The translations under genes and the position numbers were made by a program. Source: Actinomycetota bacterium (GTDB lineage: Bacteria; Actinomycetota; Actinomycetes; Mycobacteriales; Mycobacteriaceae). Taken from it: a DNA stretch of 64,000 nt. Shown one piece after another: positions 7,537 to 15,498 of the stretch. How positions within the stretch are numbered: position 1 is the first letter of the stretch; each line of letters opens with the position of its first letter. The notes beneath the pieces were generated by a model. It saw nothing but the letters and a program-made list of their open reading frames with translations. It searched no databases and had not been told where the DNA came from. The DNA is taken from assembly GCA_018268465.1 (NCBI GenBank), contig JAFDWN010000010.1, positions 230,849-294,848 on the forward strand. Reading direction: 5' to 3'.

Positions 7537-8729
7537 CCCGGGGTACCGCCTCCGGCGGTCCCCGGCGAAGTCATCACACCGTCGCGCAGTGCGTGCGCCG
7601 GTGGTCTGCTGATGTCCAGGTCACGGTAGGCCTGTGCGATTGCCAGGATCCACTCCCGGTCGGAATACGAATCCGGCTGGCGCAGCCACCCCAGTCCCGG
7701 GAAGAGTGCGTGCGCCTCGTCACGGCTGACAGTGCGCCCACGATAGATCCAATCGGCGATGGCCCGTGCCTGCTCCCGAGGCGCCACGTCGGGCGACGCA
7801 ACGTCGGAGACGTCGACCTCGGCGCCGAGGTTGGCCACGGGCATACTCGCGGCGCCGTGTCCCCGCCGACTGGCTTCGGCGGCGGTCGCTTCGAGGAACA
7901 GCGCGTCGGAGATCAGCGACATCCGCTCGGCCACCCGGAACACCAGCGGGCCGCGGGGACGCACCCCGATGCCGACGTCGGGGTGCCGGCGCCCGAGTTC
8001 GGCGAGGAGCGGCTGGATCATCCGCAGCTCCCGCCGCGCACCGAACCAGTCTTCGATGCTGGGCATCAGCGATCCGGCTGCCACGACCACCATGGCGCAA
8101 CCCAGGATCGTCGCGGCGGCACCCACCCCCACGAACTGCGTCCTGCCGATCGCCTGGAGTAAGAAGAACGCGCTGGCCAGCACGATCAGCACGATCCCGA
8201 CCGTGAAGATGAACAGCGCCCTACCGCGGCGGCTGCGGCTGGAGTTTCGCATCCCGGCCCATGACACCAGCGTCAGCGCCAGCATGACGTACAGCAGCGG
8301 CAACAGCCACGAGGATCCGAGGTTGTGCTTGAGGTACTCCTGCGGCGCCATCTCCACCTGCCTGCCCGCGGCGAAGAAGCTGATCAAGCTGGCGAGCGCG
8401 ATCACCGCAGCGATGCCGTACTGGACCATGGCGATGCGGCGTGTGATCACGGGTCTGTGGTCCGACGCGACGGTCGTGATCATCACGCAGCTGCCCGCGG
8501 CGCATGCGATCAACGCGACCTGACTGAATCCCATGGCAATGTTCGGCCAGTGCAGCAGGTTGTCGATGAGAAGGGTCAACGGCTGCCAGTTGAGTGCGGC
8601 GACCGCGCCGAGACTGCCGAGGGCGAGGATCATCGCCGTGCTGACGAGCGACTGCTTGTTGACCAGAGCCCAGCCGATTCGCAGTCCGGTTGCCAGACCG
8701 AGAAGTGCGGCGATCACCCAGATGATCAA
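7533..8729 (-). CDS. Polytopic membrane protein of the MAB_1171c type
   Basis: A 398-residue protein with seven to eight hydrophobic helices in the first 235 residues (for example IIWVIAALLGLATGLRIGWA and FIFTVGIVLIVLASAFFLLQ) and a soluble C-terminal domain of about 160 residues. This layout fits the MAB_1171c-type family often found beside ImmA/IrrE peptidases and XRE regulators in actinobacteria; I infer the family from layout and partner. It overlaps the upstream peptidase gene by 4 nt (ATGA), so the two are translationally coupled. Its stop overlaps the espR stop. Role unknown; transport or signal perception are both possible. Confidence 0.75.
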   Translation of the reverse strand: MIIWVIAALLGLATGLRIGWALVNKQSLVSTAMILALGSLGAVAALNWQPLTLLIDNLLHWPNIAMGFSQVALIACAAGSCVMITTVASDHRPVITRRIAMVQYGIAAVIALASLISFFAAGRQVEMAPQEYLKHNLGSSWLLPLLYVMLALTLVSWAGMRNSSRSRRGRALFIFTVGIVLIVLASAFFLLQAIGRTQFVGVGAAATILGCAMVVVAAGSLMPSIEDWFGARRELRMIQPLLAELGRRHPDVGIGVRPRGPLVFRVAERMSLISDALFLEATAAEASRRGHGAASMPVANLGAEVDVSDVASPDVAPREQARAIADWIYRGRTVSRDEAHALFPGLGWLRQPDSYSDREWILAIAQAYRDLDISRPPAHALRDGVMTSPGTAGGGTPG

Positions 8730-9217
8730 CCAAACGCCTCTCCGAGGCGGACCTGGACGATGGAGGACCGATCCGACGGCAACCGTCCGAGCCGGTAGAT
8801 GAGCAGCGCGGCGAAGTCCTCGGCTTCCTGCTCGGCATCCTCTCCGCTGGGACCCATGCAGCCGGTGCGCTGGTTGAGCATGTAACCGATCAGCTCGGAG
8901 CTGGCCAGCTCGACACTCTCACGGGCGGCTTCCACGACGGGAATCCCGCCGTGTCCGAGCACCAGGTGGCCGAGTTCGTGGGCCAGGGTGCGGTCCCACG
9001 CGGGCAGGCCCTTCTGGATGAGGAACACGTCACGGTCGGCGTACTGGCGCCACTGCCCGCACACGCCGGGGGGCAGGTCGGCCATTTTCAGTTCGATGGG
9101 GCGGCCACGGTCCGCACTGACCGCCTGCATGAGACGGGTCAGTGACACCTCGCCGTGCCGGGGGGCGAGGTCGAGCACAGCGCTGACCGCACGCGTCACT
9201 TGACGGCTCGCTGGCAT
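8726..9217 (-). CDS. ImmA/IrrE-family metallo-endopeptidase
   Basis: A 163-residue zinc peptidase with the HELGH motif (RTLAHELGHLVLGHGG); the downstream EQEAEDFAALLIY supplies the third ligand region typical of the family. Known relatives (ImmA of ICEBs1, IrrE of Deinococcus) cleave XRE-type repressors. No signal peptide, so cytosolic. It begins a two-gene operon with the polytopic protein and lies 1.2 kb from espR, itself an XRE-type protein. Its substrate cannot be told from sequence. Confidence 0.88.
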   Translation of the reverse strand: MPASRQVTRAVSAVLDLAPRHGEVSLTRLMQAVSADRGRPIELKMADLPPGVCGQWRQYADRDVFLIQKGLPAWDRTLAHELGHLVLGHGGIPVVEAARESVELASSELIGYMLNQRTGCMGPSGEDAEQEAEDFAALLIYRLGRLPSDRSSIVQVRLGEAFG

Positions 9218-9277
9218 ACAACCCCCTTTCGACGTCCACTATGAGCCTGTCACGCCTTCGGTGGCGTGACTTTCCCG

Positions 9278-10600
9278 TCACTCCACGAATCGGGCCAGCA
9301 CGCCGGTGCGCACCGCGCGGCCGGCTTTGGCCTGGCGGTACCCGAGCAGGCCGCCGACGCCGGTGAGCGCGAGAATGCCTGCCGCGCCGGGCAGTGCGAG
9401 CGCGGCGATCTGCGTCATACCCGCGGTGCGTAGGTACTCGACGTAACCGGCCCGGAAGCTGGTCGGAAGGGCGGTACCGCCAACTGCGGCCGGGGTGGCG
9501 TCACGGCCGGCGCGCGGCTGGCTCAGGATCGACTTGGGCCCCGCGGCCACGGACGGTGCTCGCGGCGCCCCGGGTGCGCCGCCGCCACCGCCCGCCAGGC
9601 CGACGGCGGGCGGCACCACGACCGGCGGGACAACGACGGGCGGAACGACCACCACAGGGACGTCGACGGTGTCGAACGGCGCCTGCCCGGCGGCGGCCGC
9701 GATGCCGGGTTGCACGAAGCCCGGCTGGCCGGGCGGGATCTCCACCGGCGGGAACGGGAACGGGATGCCGACGGCCGGGCCGTTGCCGCCGCCCGGCGGC
9801 CCGGCCGGCGGTTGTCCGGGGCCCGGGCCGGTGGTCGTCGTTGTCGTCGTCGTCGCGGTCGTCGTCGCGGTGGTCGTCGGGGTCGTCGTCTCGGTCGTCT
9901 CGGTCGTTGTCGGCGTCGTCGTCTCGGTCGTCTCCGTGGTTGTCGGAGTCGTCGTCTCGGTGGTTGTGGTGGTGACCTCCGTCGTCGTGGTGGTCGTCTC
10001 GGTCGTCGTCGGTGACGTCGTGGTTTGCGTCGTCGTTTCGGACGGTGACGTGTCGGTTGTCACCGGCGTCGAGGAATCAGTGGGAGTGTCCGTCGGGGTG
10101 TCCGTTTTGGTCGGGGTGTCCGTCGGAGTGTCCGTTTTGGTGGGGGTGTCGGTCTTGGTGGGGGTGTCGGTCTTGGTGGGCCGCGTCGGCCCGCCCGGAC
10201 CATGTCCACCGCCAGGCCAGCCGGGACCGCCCGGACCGCCGGGACCGCCCGGACCGCCGGGACCGTCGGGATCGCCACCGGGGCCACCCGGACCATGTCC
10301 ACCGCCCGGTCCACCACCAGGACCACCGGGCCCGTAACCGCCGCCGGGACCACCGCCACCGGGGCCCTGTCCACCGCGGCCGTCGCCACCGCCGGAATTC
10401 TGGCCGCCGCCACCGCCTGAGCCCTGGCCGCCCGGGCCGCGCCCGTCACCGCCGCGGTCGGAACCCTGAGACTGTCCTCGGTCGTTCGAGCCGCCCCCGT
10501 GGTCGGGGTCGGCGAGGGCCAACGCTCCGCCGAGCCCGCCGATGAACAGGCCAGATACCACCAGACATGCTGACGCGACGACCCGCACCCGCGAACTCAC
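9278..10600 (-). CDS. Mucin-like Gly- and Thr-rich exported protein with C-terminal anchor
   Basis: A 440-residue low-complexity protein. In order: signal peptide (CLVVSGLFIGGLGGALALAD), Gly/Asp/Pro-rich block of about 110 residues, DTPTKT repeats, a Thr/Glu/Pro-rich block of about 110 residues, a Pro-rich stretch with VVVPP repeats, a small soluble segment and a C-terminal helix (IAALALPGAAGILALTGVGGLLGY) with basic residues. This is the layout of a cell-surface stalk; dense Thr/Pro suggests O-mannosylation. The GTG at 10600 is chosen because it immediately precedes the basic signal-peptide start. No recognised family. Confidence 0.8.
   Translation of the reverse strand: MSSRVRVVASACLVVSGLFIGGLGGALALADPDHGGGSNDRGQSQGSDRGGDGRGPGGQGSGGGGGQNSGGGDGRGGQGPGGGGPGGGYGPGGPGGGPGGGHGPGGPGGDPDGPGGPGGPGGPGGPGWPGGGHGPGGPTRPTKTDTPTKTDTPTKTDTPTDTPTKTDTPTDTPTDSSTPVTTDTSPSETTTQTTTSPTTTETTTTTTEVTTTTTETTTPTTTETTETTTPTTTETTETTTPTTTATTTATTTTTTTTGPGPGQPPAGPPGGGNGPAVGIPFPFPPVEIPPGQPGFVQPGIAAAAGQAPFDTVDVPVVVVPPVVVPPVVVPPAVGLAGGGGGAPGAPRAPSVAAGPKSILSQPRAGRDATPAAVGGTALPTSFRAGYVEYLRTAGMTQIAALALPGAAGILALTGVGGLLGYRQAKAGRAVRTGVLARFVE
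9835..10185 (-). repeat. Coding tandem repeats (Thr-rich and DTPTKT)
   Basis: Short imperfect tandem repeats inside the mucin-like gene: GTCGTCGTC-type triplets at about 9835-10020 encode TTTETT units, and 9-18-nt units built on GGTGTCCGT at about 10082-10180 encode DTPTKT. Such arrays can change length by slippage. Confidence 0.8.
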
Positions 10601-10811
10601 TGCGTCACCACCCCTCGTGGCCGAATCAGCCACAAATCACAAGAACACCGCGATTCTCTCACAATCCGGCCCTCTGGTTTGCTGGAGGTTCAAATCGCCG
10701 CGGCGTTCCCGGGGGCAGACCCGCCGTGCGCGACGTGAGCGATAGTGTTGGTCAGCACCAATTCAGCCACCATCGCGAAATGTCGATGAGATGACCGGGA
10801 GGCAGCCGCGG

Positions 10812-11468
10812 ATGGGCCTGTTCACGCGACGCAAAAGCCGCGCTACCCGCCGAGCTGAAGCCCGCGCGCTCAAGGCCAAGGCCAAACTGGAAGCCAAGCT
10901 CGCGGCGAAGAACGAAGCCCGCCACATGAAGGCCGAACGCAAGGCGGAGACGGCCGCGCTGCGGGCGCAGCTCAAAGCCCAGCGGGACAGCGATCGGGCC
11001 GCGTTGAAGGTTGCCCAGACCGAGCTCAGGGCGGCACGCGAAGGCAAGTTGTTCTCGCCCACGCGGATCCGCCGGGTGTTGACGGTGACGAGGTTGCTGG
11101 CACCCGTGGTGGTGCCGCTGGCCTACCGTGCTGCCATCGCCGCGCGGGGTTTCGCCGACGAACGCCGGGCCGACCGTCTTGGTGTCCCGCTGAGTCAGAT
11201 CGGCCAGTTCTCGGGTCCCGGTGCGCAGCTGTCCGCCCGGATCGCGGGTGCCGAGCAGTCGCTGCGGATGGTCGCCCAGAAGAAGCCCAAGGATGCCGAG
11301 ACCAAACAGTTCGTCGCGGCGATCACCGAACGCCTCAGCGATCTGTCCGCGGCGGTAACCGCCGCGGAGAACATGCCCGCGTCACGCCGGCGCGCCGCCC
11401 ACGCGGCGATCGCCGCCCAGCTGGACGGGATCGATGCCGATCTGCTGGCCCGCCTCGGACTCGTTTGA
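10812..11468 (+). CDS. Conserved basic coiled-coil protein (Rv3850-like)
   Basis: A 218-residue protein; length and place match Rv3850. The first 75 residues are a Lys/Ala/Glu/Arg helix with coiled-coil character (RAEARALKAKAKLEAKLAAK), then a short hydrophobic stretch (LLAPVVVPLAYRAAIAAR), then an amphipathic helical region. No enzyme motif. The basic N-terminus could bind nucleic acid or membrane. The ATG at 10812 is chosen over one 21 nt upstream because it gives the 218-residue length. It is followed after 1 nt by copC, so they are probably co-transcribed. Confidence 0.85.
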   Translation: MGLFTRRKSRATRRAEARALKAKAKLEAKLAAKNEARHMKAERKAETAALRAQLKAQRDSDRAALKVAQTELRAAREGKLFSPTRIRRVLTVTRLLAPVVVPLAYRAAIAARGFADERRADRLGVPLSQIGQFSGPGAQLSARIAGAEQSLRMVAQKKPKDAETKQFVAAITERLSDLSAAVTAAENMPASRRRAAHAAIAAQLDGIDADLLARLGLV

Positions 11469-11469
11469 G

Positions 11470-12033
11470 ATGTCCGGGGGGCTGACGCACAAGTTTGCTG
11501 TCACGCTGGTTTCGGTGGCGTTGCTTGCAGTCGCGGCGTTCATGGGAGCGGGGGCGGCATCGGCGCACGCCACCCTCATCGCCTCCGATCCGGCGGAGAA
11601 CGCCGAACTGGCACAGGCTCCGACGCAGGTCACTGCGACGTTCAACGAGCCCATGCAGGCTCAATTCGCGGCGATGACCGTCGTCGGTCCGGACGGAGAT
11701 CTGTGGTCCACCGGCGATCCGCAAGTGCGGGACGTGACGATCACCGTCGGTGTGCGCCCGCTCGGACCCGCGGGCACGTACACCGTCAACTACCGGGCCA
11801 CCTCGGCCGACGGGCATGTGGTGTCGGGATCCTGGTCCTTCCGGCTCACCACCGCGGGCACCACGGCAGCGGCGCCCCCTACCTCGCAATCCCCGGCACC
11901 GACGACACCCGCAGCGGCCGCCGCGCCGGCGCAGACCCCGCCCGAGGCCGGCATGCCGATGTGGCCGTTCTGGCTCGGCGCGATCGCCGCCGTCGGCGCG
12001 GCGGCCTGGTGGGCGGCGCGCCGGCGCACCTGA
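11470..12033 (+). CDS. CopC-domain copper-binding exported protein
   Basis: A 187-residue exported protein. A signal peptide ends in AAFMGAGAASA, leaving His as the first mature residue (HATLIASDPAENAEL), the N-terminal Cu(II) ligand of CopC proteins. The beta-barrel domain runs to SADGHVVSGSWSFRLT with a further His. A Thr/Pro/Ala linker leads to a C-terminal transmembrane helix (PFWLGAIAAVGAAAWWAARR), so the domain is displayed outside the membrane. It has no fused CopD. Likely role is periplasmic copper handling. Confidence 0.88.
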   Translation: MSGGLTHKFAVTLVSVALLAVAAFMGAGAASAHATLIASDPAENAELAQAPTQVTATFNEPMQAQFAAMTVVGPDGDLWSTGDPQVRDVTITVGVRPLGPAGTYTVNYRATSADGHVVSGSWSFRLTTAGTTAAAPPTSQSPAPTTPAAAAAPAQTPPEAGMPMWPFWLGAIAAVGAAAWWAARRRT

Positions 12034-12181
12034 TCACGCCGAACCCGCAGCCAAGGCTGCTGAGCGGCCGCCGCAACGACCACCGCGTCGGTTTCGGCGC
12101 GCCTGGCATGATGGGATCCACTGCCGACGACGCACTTCTGCGACAGCGCTGAGGACGAACACACTGCAAAGGAGCAGCCAG

Positions 12182-12736
12182 ATGGCAGATCCGCAGGATC
12201 TACCCGACGAGACGCCCGGCGGCCCGCCCGGCCCGTCGGACGCGGTGCCGTCCGCTCCCGGCCCGTCAGGCGCGGCGCCGTCCGATCCCGACGTGGGCAC
12301 GGCGCCGTCCGATCCCGACGTAGGCGCCGCGCCGGCCGCCCCGGGCGCGACCCCGCCCGTGCCCGCCAAGAAGGCGCCGGCCAAGAAAGCACCCGCCAAG
12401 AAGGCCGCGGCGAAGAAGGCTCCGGCGAAGGCCGCCAAGAAGGCGGCACCGGCCAAGAAGGCACCCGCGAAGAAGGCCGCGCCCGCCGGGACCCAGTCCC
12501 CGGACACGGCCGCCCTGGCCGCGACGAACGGCGCACCGAATCTGACGTCGGCCGCCAAAGAGGCTGCGGCACATGCCAAGTCGACGGTCGAGTCCGCCAG
12601 TAATCCGGTCTCCGGCCCTGCCCCCACCCCGCCGCCGGGGCCCGGCCCGTCCCGCCTGCCGCTGGCCGCGGCCGCCGTCGCCGGCCTGCTGACTCTGCTC
12701 ATCGTCCTCGTCGTCCGTCGCCGGTCGGACGGCTGA
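12182..12736 (+). CDS. hns: H-NS-like AKKAP-repeat protein with C-terminal membrane helix (Rv3852-like)
   Basis: A 184-residue protein: acidic Pro-rich N-terminus with repeats of PSDPDVG, then a basic block of PAKKAPAKKA repeats (about residues 60-105), a Ala/Pro linker and a C-terminal membrane helix (LPLAAAAVAGLLTLLIVLVV) followed by RRRSDG. This matches M. tuberculosis Rv3852, called Hns, a membrane-attached DNA-binding protein. The Lys-rich repeats bind DNA without sequence recognition. Ribosome site AAGGAG is 7 nt before the ATG. It is not related in fold to enterobacterial H-NS. Confidence 0.92.
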   Translation: MADPQDLPDETPGGPPGPSDAVPSAPGPSGAAPSDPDVGTAPSDPDVGAAPAAPGATPPVPAKKAPAKKAPAKKAAAKKAPAKAAKKAAPAKKAPAKKAAPAGTQSPDTAALAATNGAPNLTSAAKEAAAHAKSTVESASNPVSGPAPTPPPGPGPSRLPLAAAAVAGLLTLLIVLVVRRRSDG

Positions 12737-12762
12737 TATCCGTCACTGGATAACATTTGCCC

Positions 12763-13245
12763 GTGACCATCGAACCGCGTGCCACCGCCGACCTCGTGGA
12801 CGACATCGGCCCCGACGTCCGCAGCTGCGATCTCCAGTTCACCCAGTACGGCGGTCGGACCCAATTCGCCGGGCCGATCAGCACCGTCCGCTGCTTCGAG
12901 GACAACGCGCTGCTCAAGTCGGTGCTGTCCACGCCTGGCGACGGCGGGGTGCTCGTGATCGACGGCGACGGTTCTGTGCACACCGCGCTCGTGGGCGACC
13001 TGATCGCCGAGCTGGGCCGCTCCAACGGCTGGTCCGGGCTGATCGTCAACGGTGCCGTGCGTGACGCCACCACGTTGCGCACCCTCGACATCGGGATCAA
13101 GGCCCTGGGCACCAATCCCCGCAAGAGCAGCAAGACTGGCGCGGGCCTGCACAACGGCGCCGTCGAGTTCGGGGGTGTGGTGTTCGTTCCCGGCGAGACG
13201 GTGTACAGCGACGACGACGGCATCGTCGTCGTCGGCGCCGGCTGA
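12763..13245 (+). CDS. rraA: RraA-family protein (Rv3853/MenG-like)
   Basis: A 160-residue RraA-family protein. M. tuberculosis Rv3853 was first named MenG but resembles RraA, the RNase E inhibitor, and the HMG/CHA aldolase fold. Motifs seen: [42 protein letters not shown] and [11 protein letters not shown]. The GTG at 12763 gives a length close to Rv3853; a TTG two codons earlier is possible. It sits between hns and the converging ethA with a 6-nt gap. Confidence 0.9.
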   Translation: MTIEPRATADLVDDIGPDVRSCDLQFTQYGGRTQFAGPISTVRCFEDNALLKSVLSTPGDGGVLVIDGDGSVHTALVGDLIAELGRSNGWSGLIVNGAVRDATTLRTLDIGIKALGTNPRKSSKTGAGLHNGAVEFGGVVFVPGETVYSDDDGIVVVGAG

Positions 13246-13251
13246 CCGACG

Positions 13252-14748
13252 TCAGGCGGGCGCGGCGCCGGTGGCGGCCGGAATGGCCGCCGGCGCATCC
13301 TTTTTCGTGAAGATCAACGCCGGGTCGTCGATGCGGCCGCGCCGGATGAGCTGCAGGTCGAGCAGGTAGTTCTGTTTGAGCCGCCACGGTGTGCTGGCGC
13401 CGCCCTTGGGTAGCATGTCGAGTGAACGCAGGACGTAGCCCGGGGTGAAATCCATCAGCGGGCGCTGTTCGACGGACTCGCCGGGGTGCCGGGGCTCCAC
13501 GGTGTGATAGCCGTTGGCATCCATGTAATTGATGACGCGGCAGGCGAATTCGGAAACCAGGTCGGCCTTGAGCGTCCATGACGCATTGGTGTAGCCGACG
13601 GTGAAGACCATATTGGGCAGGCCGGTGAGCATCATGCCCTTGAATGCCATGCTGTCGGTCAGCCCGACGGGTTTGCCGTTGCGCTGGATCCGCGCGCCAC
13701 CGAACAGTCGCATGTTCAGACCCGTTGCGGTGACGATGATGTCGGCGTCGAGCTGCTCTCCGGAGCCGAGCAGGATCCCGCCGTCGGTGAATCGGTCGAT
13801 GGTGTCGGTGACGATGTCGGCCTTGCCGTGGCGGACGGCCCGGAACAGATCCCCGTTGGGCGCGAAGCACAGCCGCTGATCCCACGGCTTGTAGCGCGGG
13901 GTGAAGTGGGTGTCGATGTCAAAACCCGCGGGCAACTGACGGGTGGCGATCTTGCGTAGCGCATTGCTGAAGAAGTCCGGGAAGCGCCTGGCGATCTGAT
14001 ACTGAATTGTGGTGATCGCCACCGCCTTCCAGCGGGTGAGCGCATATGCCGTGCGGGTTGGCAGAATTCGCAGCAGTTGTCCGGCGACCGGGTCTTTGTC
14101 GGGCAGCGGCGCGATGTAGGTGGGTGAGCGCTGCAGCATGGTGACGTGGCCGGCGCCGGACTCGATGAGCGCCGGGATCAGGGTGACCGCCGTGGCGCCG
14201 CTTCCGATGACGACGATCTTCTTGCCGGTGTAGTCGAGGTCCTCGGGCCAGTGCTGAGGGTGCACGATGGTGCCGCCGAAGTCCTCGCGGCCGGTGAACT
14301 CCGGGGTGTAGCCGCGGTCGTAGTCGTAGTAGCCGGTGCAGGCGATGAGGAACGAGCAGTGGATCTCGACCGTCTCCCCGCCCCGCTCGACGGTGAGTTC
14401 CCAGCGGCTGTCGGCGTCGGACCAGTTGGCCGCGACGACGGTGTGGCCGAAGCGCATGTGCCGGTCGATCCCGTTTTCGGCCGCGGCTTCCTTGAGGTAG
14501 TTCAGGATCGACGCCCCGTCGACGATGGCCTGGTCGGACGGCCATGGCTTGAATCGGAAGCCGAGGGTGTACATGTCGGAGTCGGACCGGATGCCGGGGT
14601 ACTTGAACAGGTCCCACGTGCCACCCATGTTGGCCCGCGACTCCAGGATGGCGTAGCTCTTGGACGGGCTCCGGTCCTGCAGGTGCCAGGCCGCGCTGAT
14701 GCCGGAGATACCGGCCCCCACGATGACGACGTCGACAAATTCAGCCAT
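13252..14748 (-). CDS. ethA: FAD-dependent Baeyer-Villiger monooxygenase EthA
   Basis: NADPH-dependent flavoprotein that inserts oxygen beside ketones; in M. tuberculosis EthA activates the prodrug ethionamide. The 498-residue protein has the FAD site VDVVIVGAGISGISAAW, the Baeyer-Villiger fingerprint FGGTIVHPQHWP and the NADPH site VVIGSGATAVTLIP. It is about ten residues longer than M. tuberculosis EthA at the C-terminus. It is divergent from ethR over a 77-nt operator region, so repression by EthR is expected. Confidence 0.96.
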   Translation of the reverse strand: MAEFVDVVIVGAGISGISAAWHLQDRSPSKSYAILESRANMGGTWDLFKYPGIRSDSDMYTLGFRFKPWPSDQAIVDGASILNYLKEAAAENGIDRHMRFGHTVVAANWSDADSRWELTVERGGETVEIHCSFLIACTGYYDYDRGYTPEFTGREDFGGTIVHPQHWPEDLDYTGKKIVVIGSGATAVTLIPALIESGAGHVTMLQRSPTYIAPLPDKDPVAGQLLRILPTRTAYALTRWKAVAITTIQYQIARRFPDFFSNALRKIATRQLPAGFDIDTHFTPRYKPWDQRLCFAPNGDLFRAVRHGKADIVTDTIDRFTDGGILLGSGEQLDADIIVTATGLNMRLFGGARIQRNGKPVGLTDSMAFKGMMLTGLPNMVFTVGYTNASWTLKADLVSEFACRVINYMDANGYHTVEPRHPGESVEQRPLMDFTPGYVLRSLDMLPKGGASTPWRLKQNYLLDLQLIRRGRIDDPALIFTKKDAPAAIPAATGAAPA

Positions 14749-14783
14749 GATGTAAAGTTATCAACACGGTGTCGACTTGGTCA

Positions 14784-14812
14784 ACGGTATGTCGAGAAAA
14801 TCGACATACCGT
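14784..14812. promoter_or_regulatory. EthR operator: perfect 12-bp inverted repeat
   Basis: ACGGTATGTCGA (14784-14795) and TCGACATACCGT (14801-14812) are exact inverted repeats around GAAAA. A partial copy, GTGTCGAC, lies at 14770-14777. The site is in the middle of the ethA/ethR intergenic region, where the M. tuberculosis EthR operator lies. Confidence 0.8.
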
Positions 14813-14825
14813 AAACTCGCCTCCC

Positions 14826-15467
14826 GTGACCATCGCCGGACCAGTACGCGCCGCTCGCGGCCGCCGATCGGCGCGCCCGTCCGGCGACGACCGGGAGCAG
14901 GCCATCCTGGCCACGGCGGAGCGCCTGCTCGAGGAGCGCCCGTTCGCCGAGATTTCGGTCGACGACCTGGCCAGGGGTGCGGGACTGTCCCGTCCCACGT
15001 TCTACTTCTATTTCGCGTCCAAGGACGCGGTACTGCTGACGCTGCTGGATCGACTGCTGGCCGCGGCGGTCGCCGCGCACGAGCGCCTCGCCGACCACAC
15101 CCCCGCCGACCGGTACGACGGGTGGCGGGCGGGTATCAACGTGTTCTTCGAGGTCTTCGGCGCCCATCGCGCGATCACCCGCGCCGCCTTCGCCGCACGC
15201 ACCGGCATCCCGGACGCCCAGCGCATGTGGTCGGGTTTCATGCGCACCTGGATCGACCACGCCGCGGAGGTGATCGAGTCCGAACGCGCCAAGGGCGCCG
15301 CACCGGTCACGCTGCCCGCCGAAGATCTGGCGACGGCGTTGTTGCTGCTCAACGAGCGGGCGATGTCGTCGAGCTTCACCGCGGACAATCCGTCGGTGCC
15401 CGAGGACCGGGTGCTCGACACCCTGGTGCATGTCTGGATCAGCACGATTTACGGCGAGGGCCGCTGA
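14826..15467 (+). CDS. ethR: TetR-family repressor EthR
   Basis: A 213-residue TetR-family repressor of ethA. The helix-turn-helix reads FAEISVDDLARGAGLSRPTF followed by YFYFASKDAVLLTLLDRLL; the ligand domain keeps the conserved WRAGINVFFEVFG and the terminal LDTLVHVWISTIYGE. Sequence and divergent position match M. tuberculosis EthR. The GTG at 14826 is chosen because it leaves the palindrome outside the gene and gives a length near the 216 residues known. Confidence 0.95.
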   Translation: MTIAGPVRAARGRRSARPSGDDREQAILATAERLLEERPFAEISVDDLARGAGLSRPTFYFYFASKDAVLLTLLDRLLAAAVAAHERLADHTPADRYDGWRAGINVFFEVFGAHRAITRAAFAARTGIPDAQRMWSGFMRTWIDHAAEVIESERAKGAAPVTLPAEDLATALLLLNERAMSSSFTADNPSVPEDRVLDTLVHVWISTIYGEGR

Positions 15468-15484
15468 TCTGTCGGTACCCGATG

Positions 15485-15498
15485 CGAACATATGTTCG
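15485..15498. promoter_or_regulatory. LexA-type SOS box on the dinB start
   Basis: CGAACATATGTTCG is a perfect palindrome and contains GAAC-N4-GTTC, the core of the mycobacterial/Gram-positive LexA box. It covers the ATG at 15492 and touches the alternative GTG at 15498. LexA bound here would block dinB directly. Confidence 0.65.

Noticed and set aside
9495..10337. Val/Gly-rich plus-strand frame with repeats opposite the mucin-like gene
   Set aside because: The repeats are the complement of the Thr-rich coding repeats; no ribosome site or signal peptide.
10687..10697. tRNA T-arm-like GGTTCAAATC
   Set aside because: Flanking bases cannot form the T stem and no acceptor or anticodon arm is present.
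15471..15496. RecA-independent (PafBC-type) promoter CTGTCGGTA before dinB
   Set aside because: Spacing to the nearest TAnnnT is 12-13 nt, not the expected 8.
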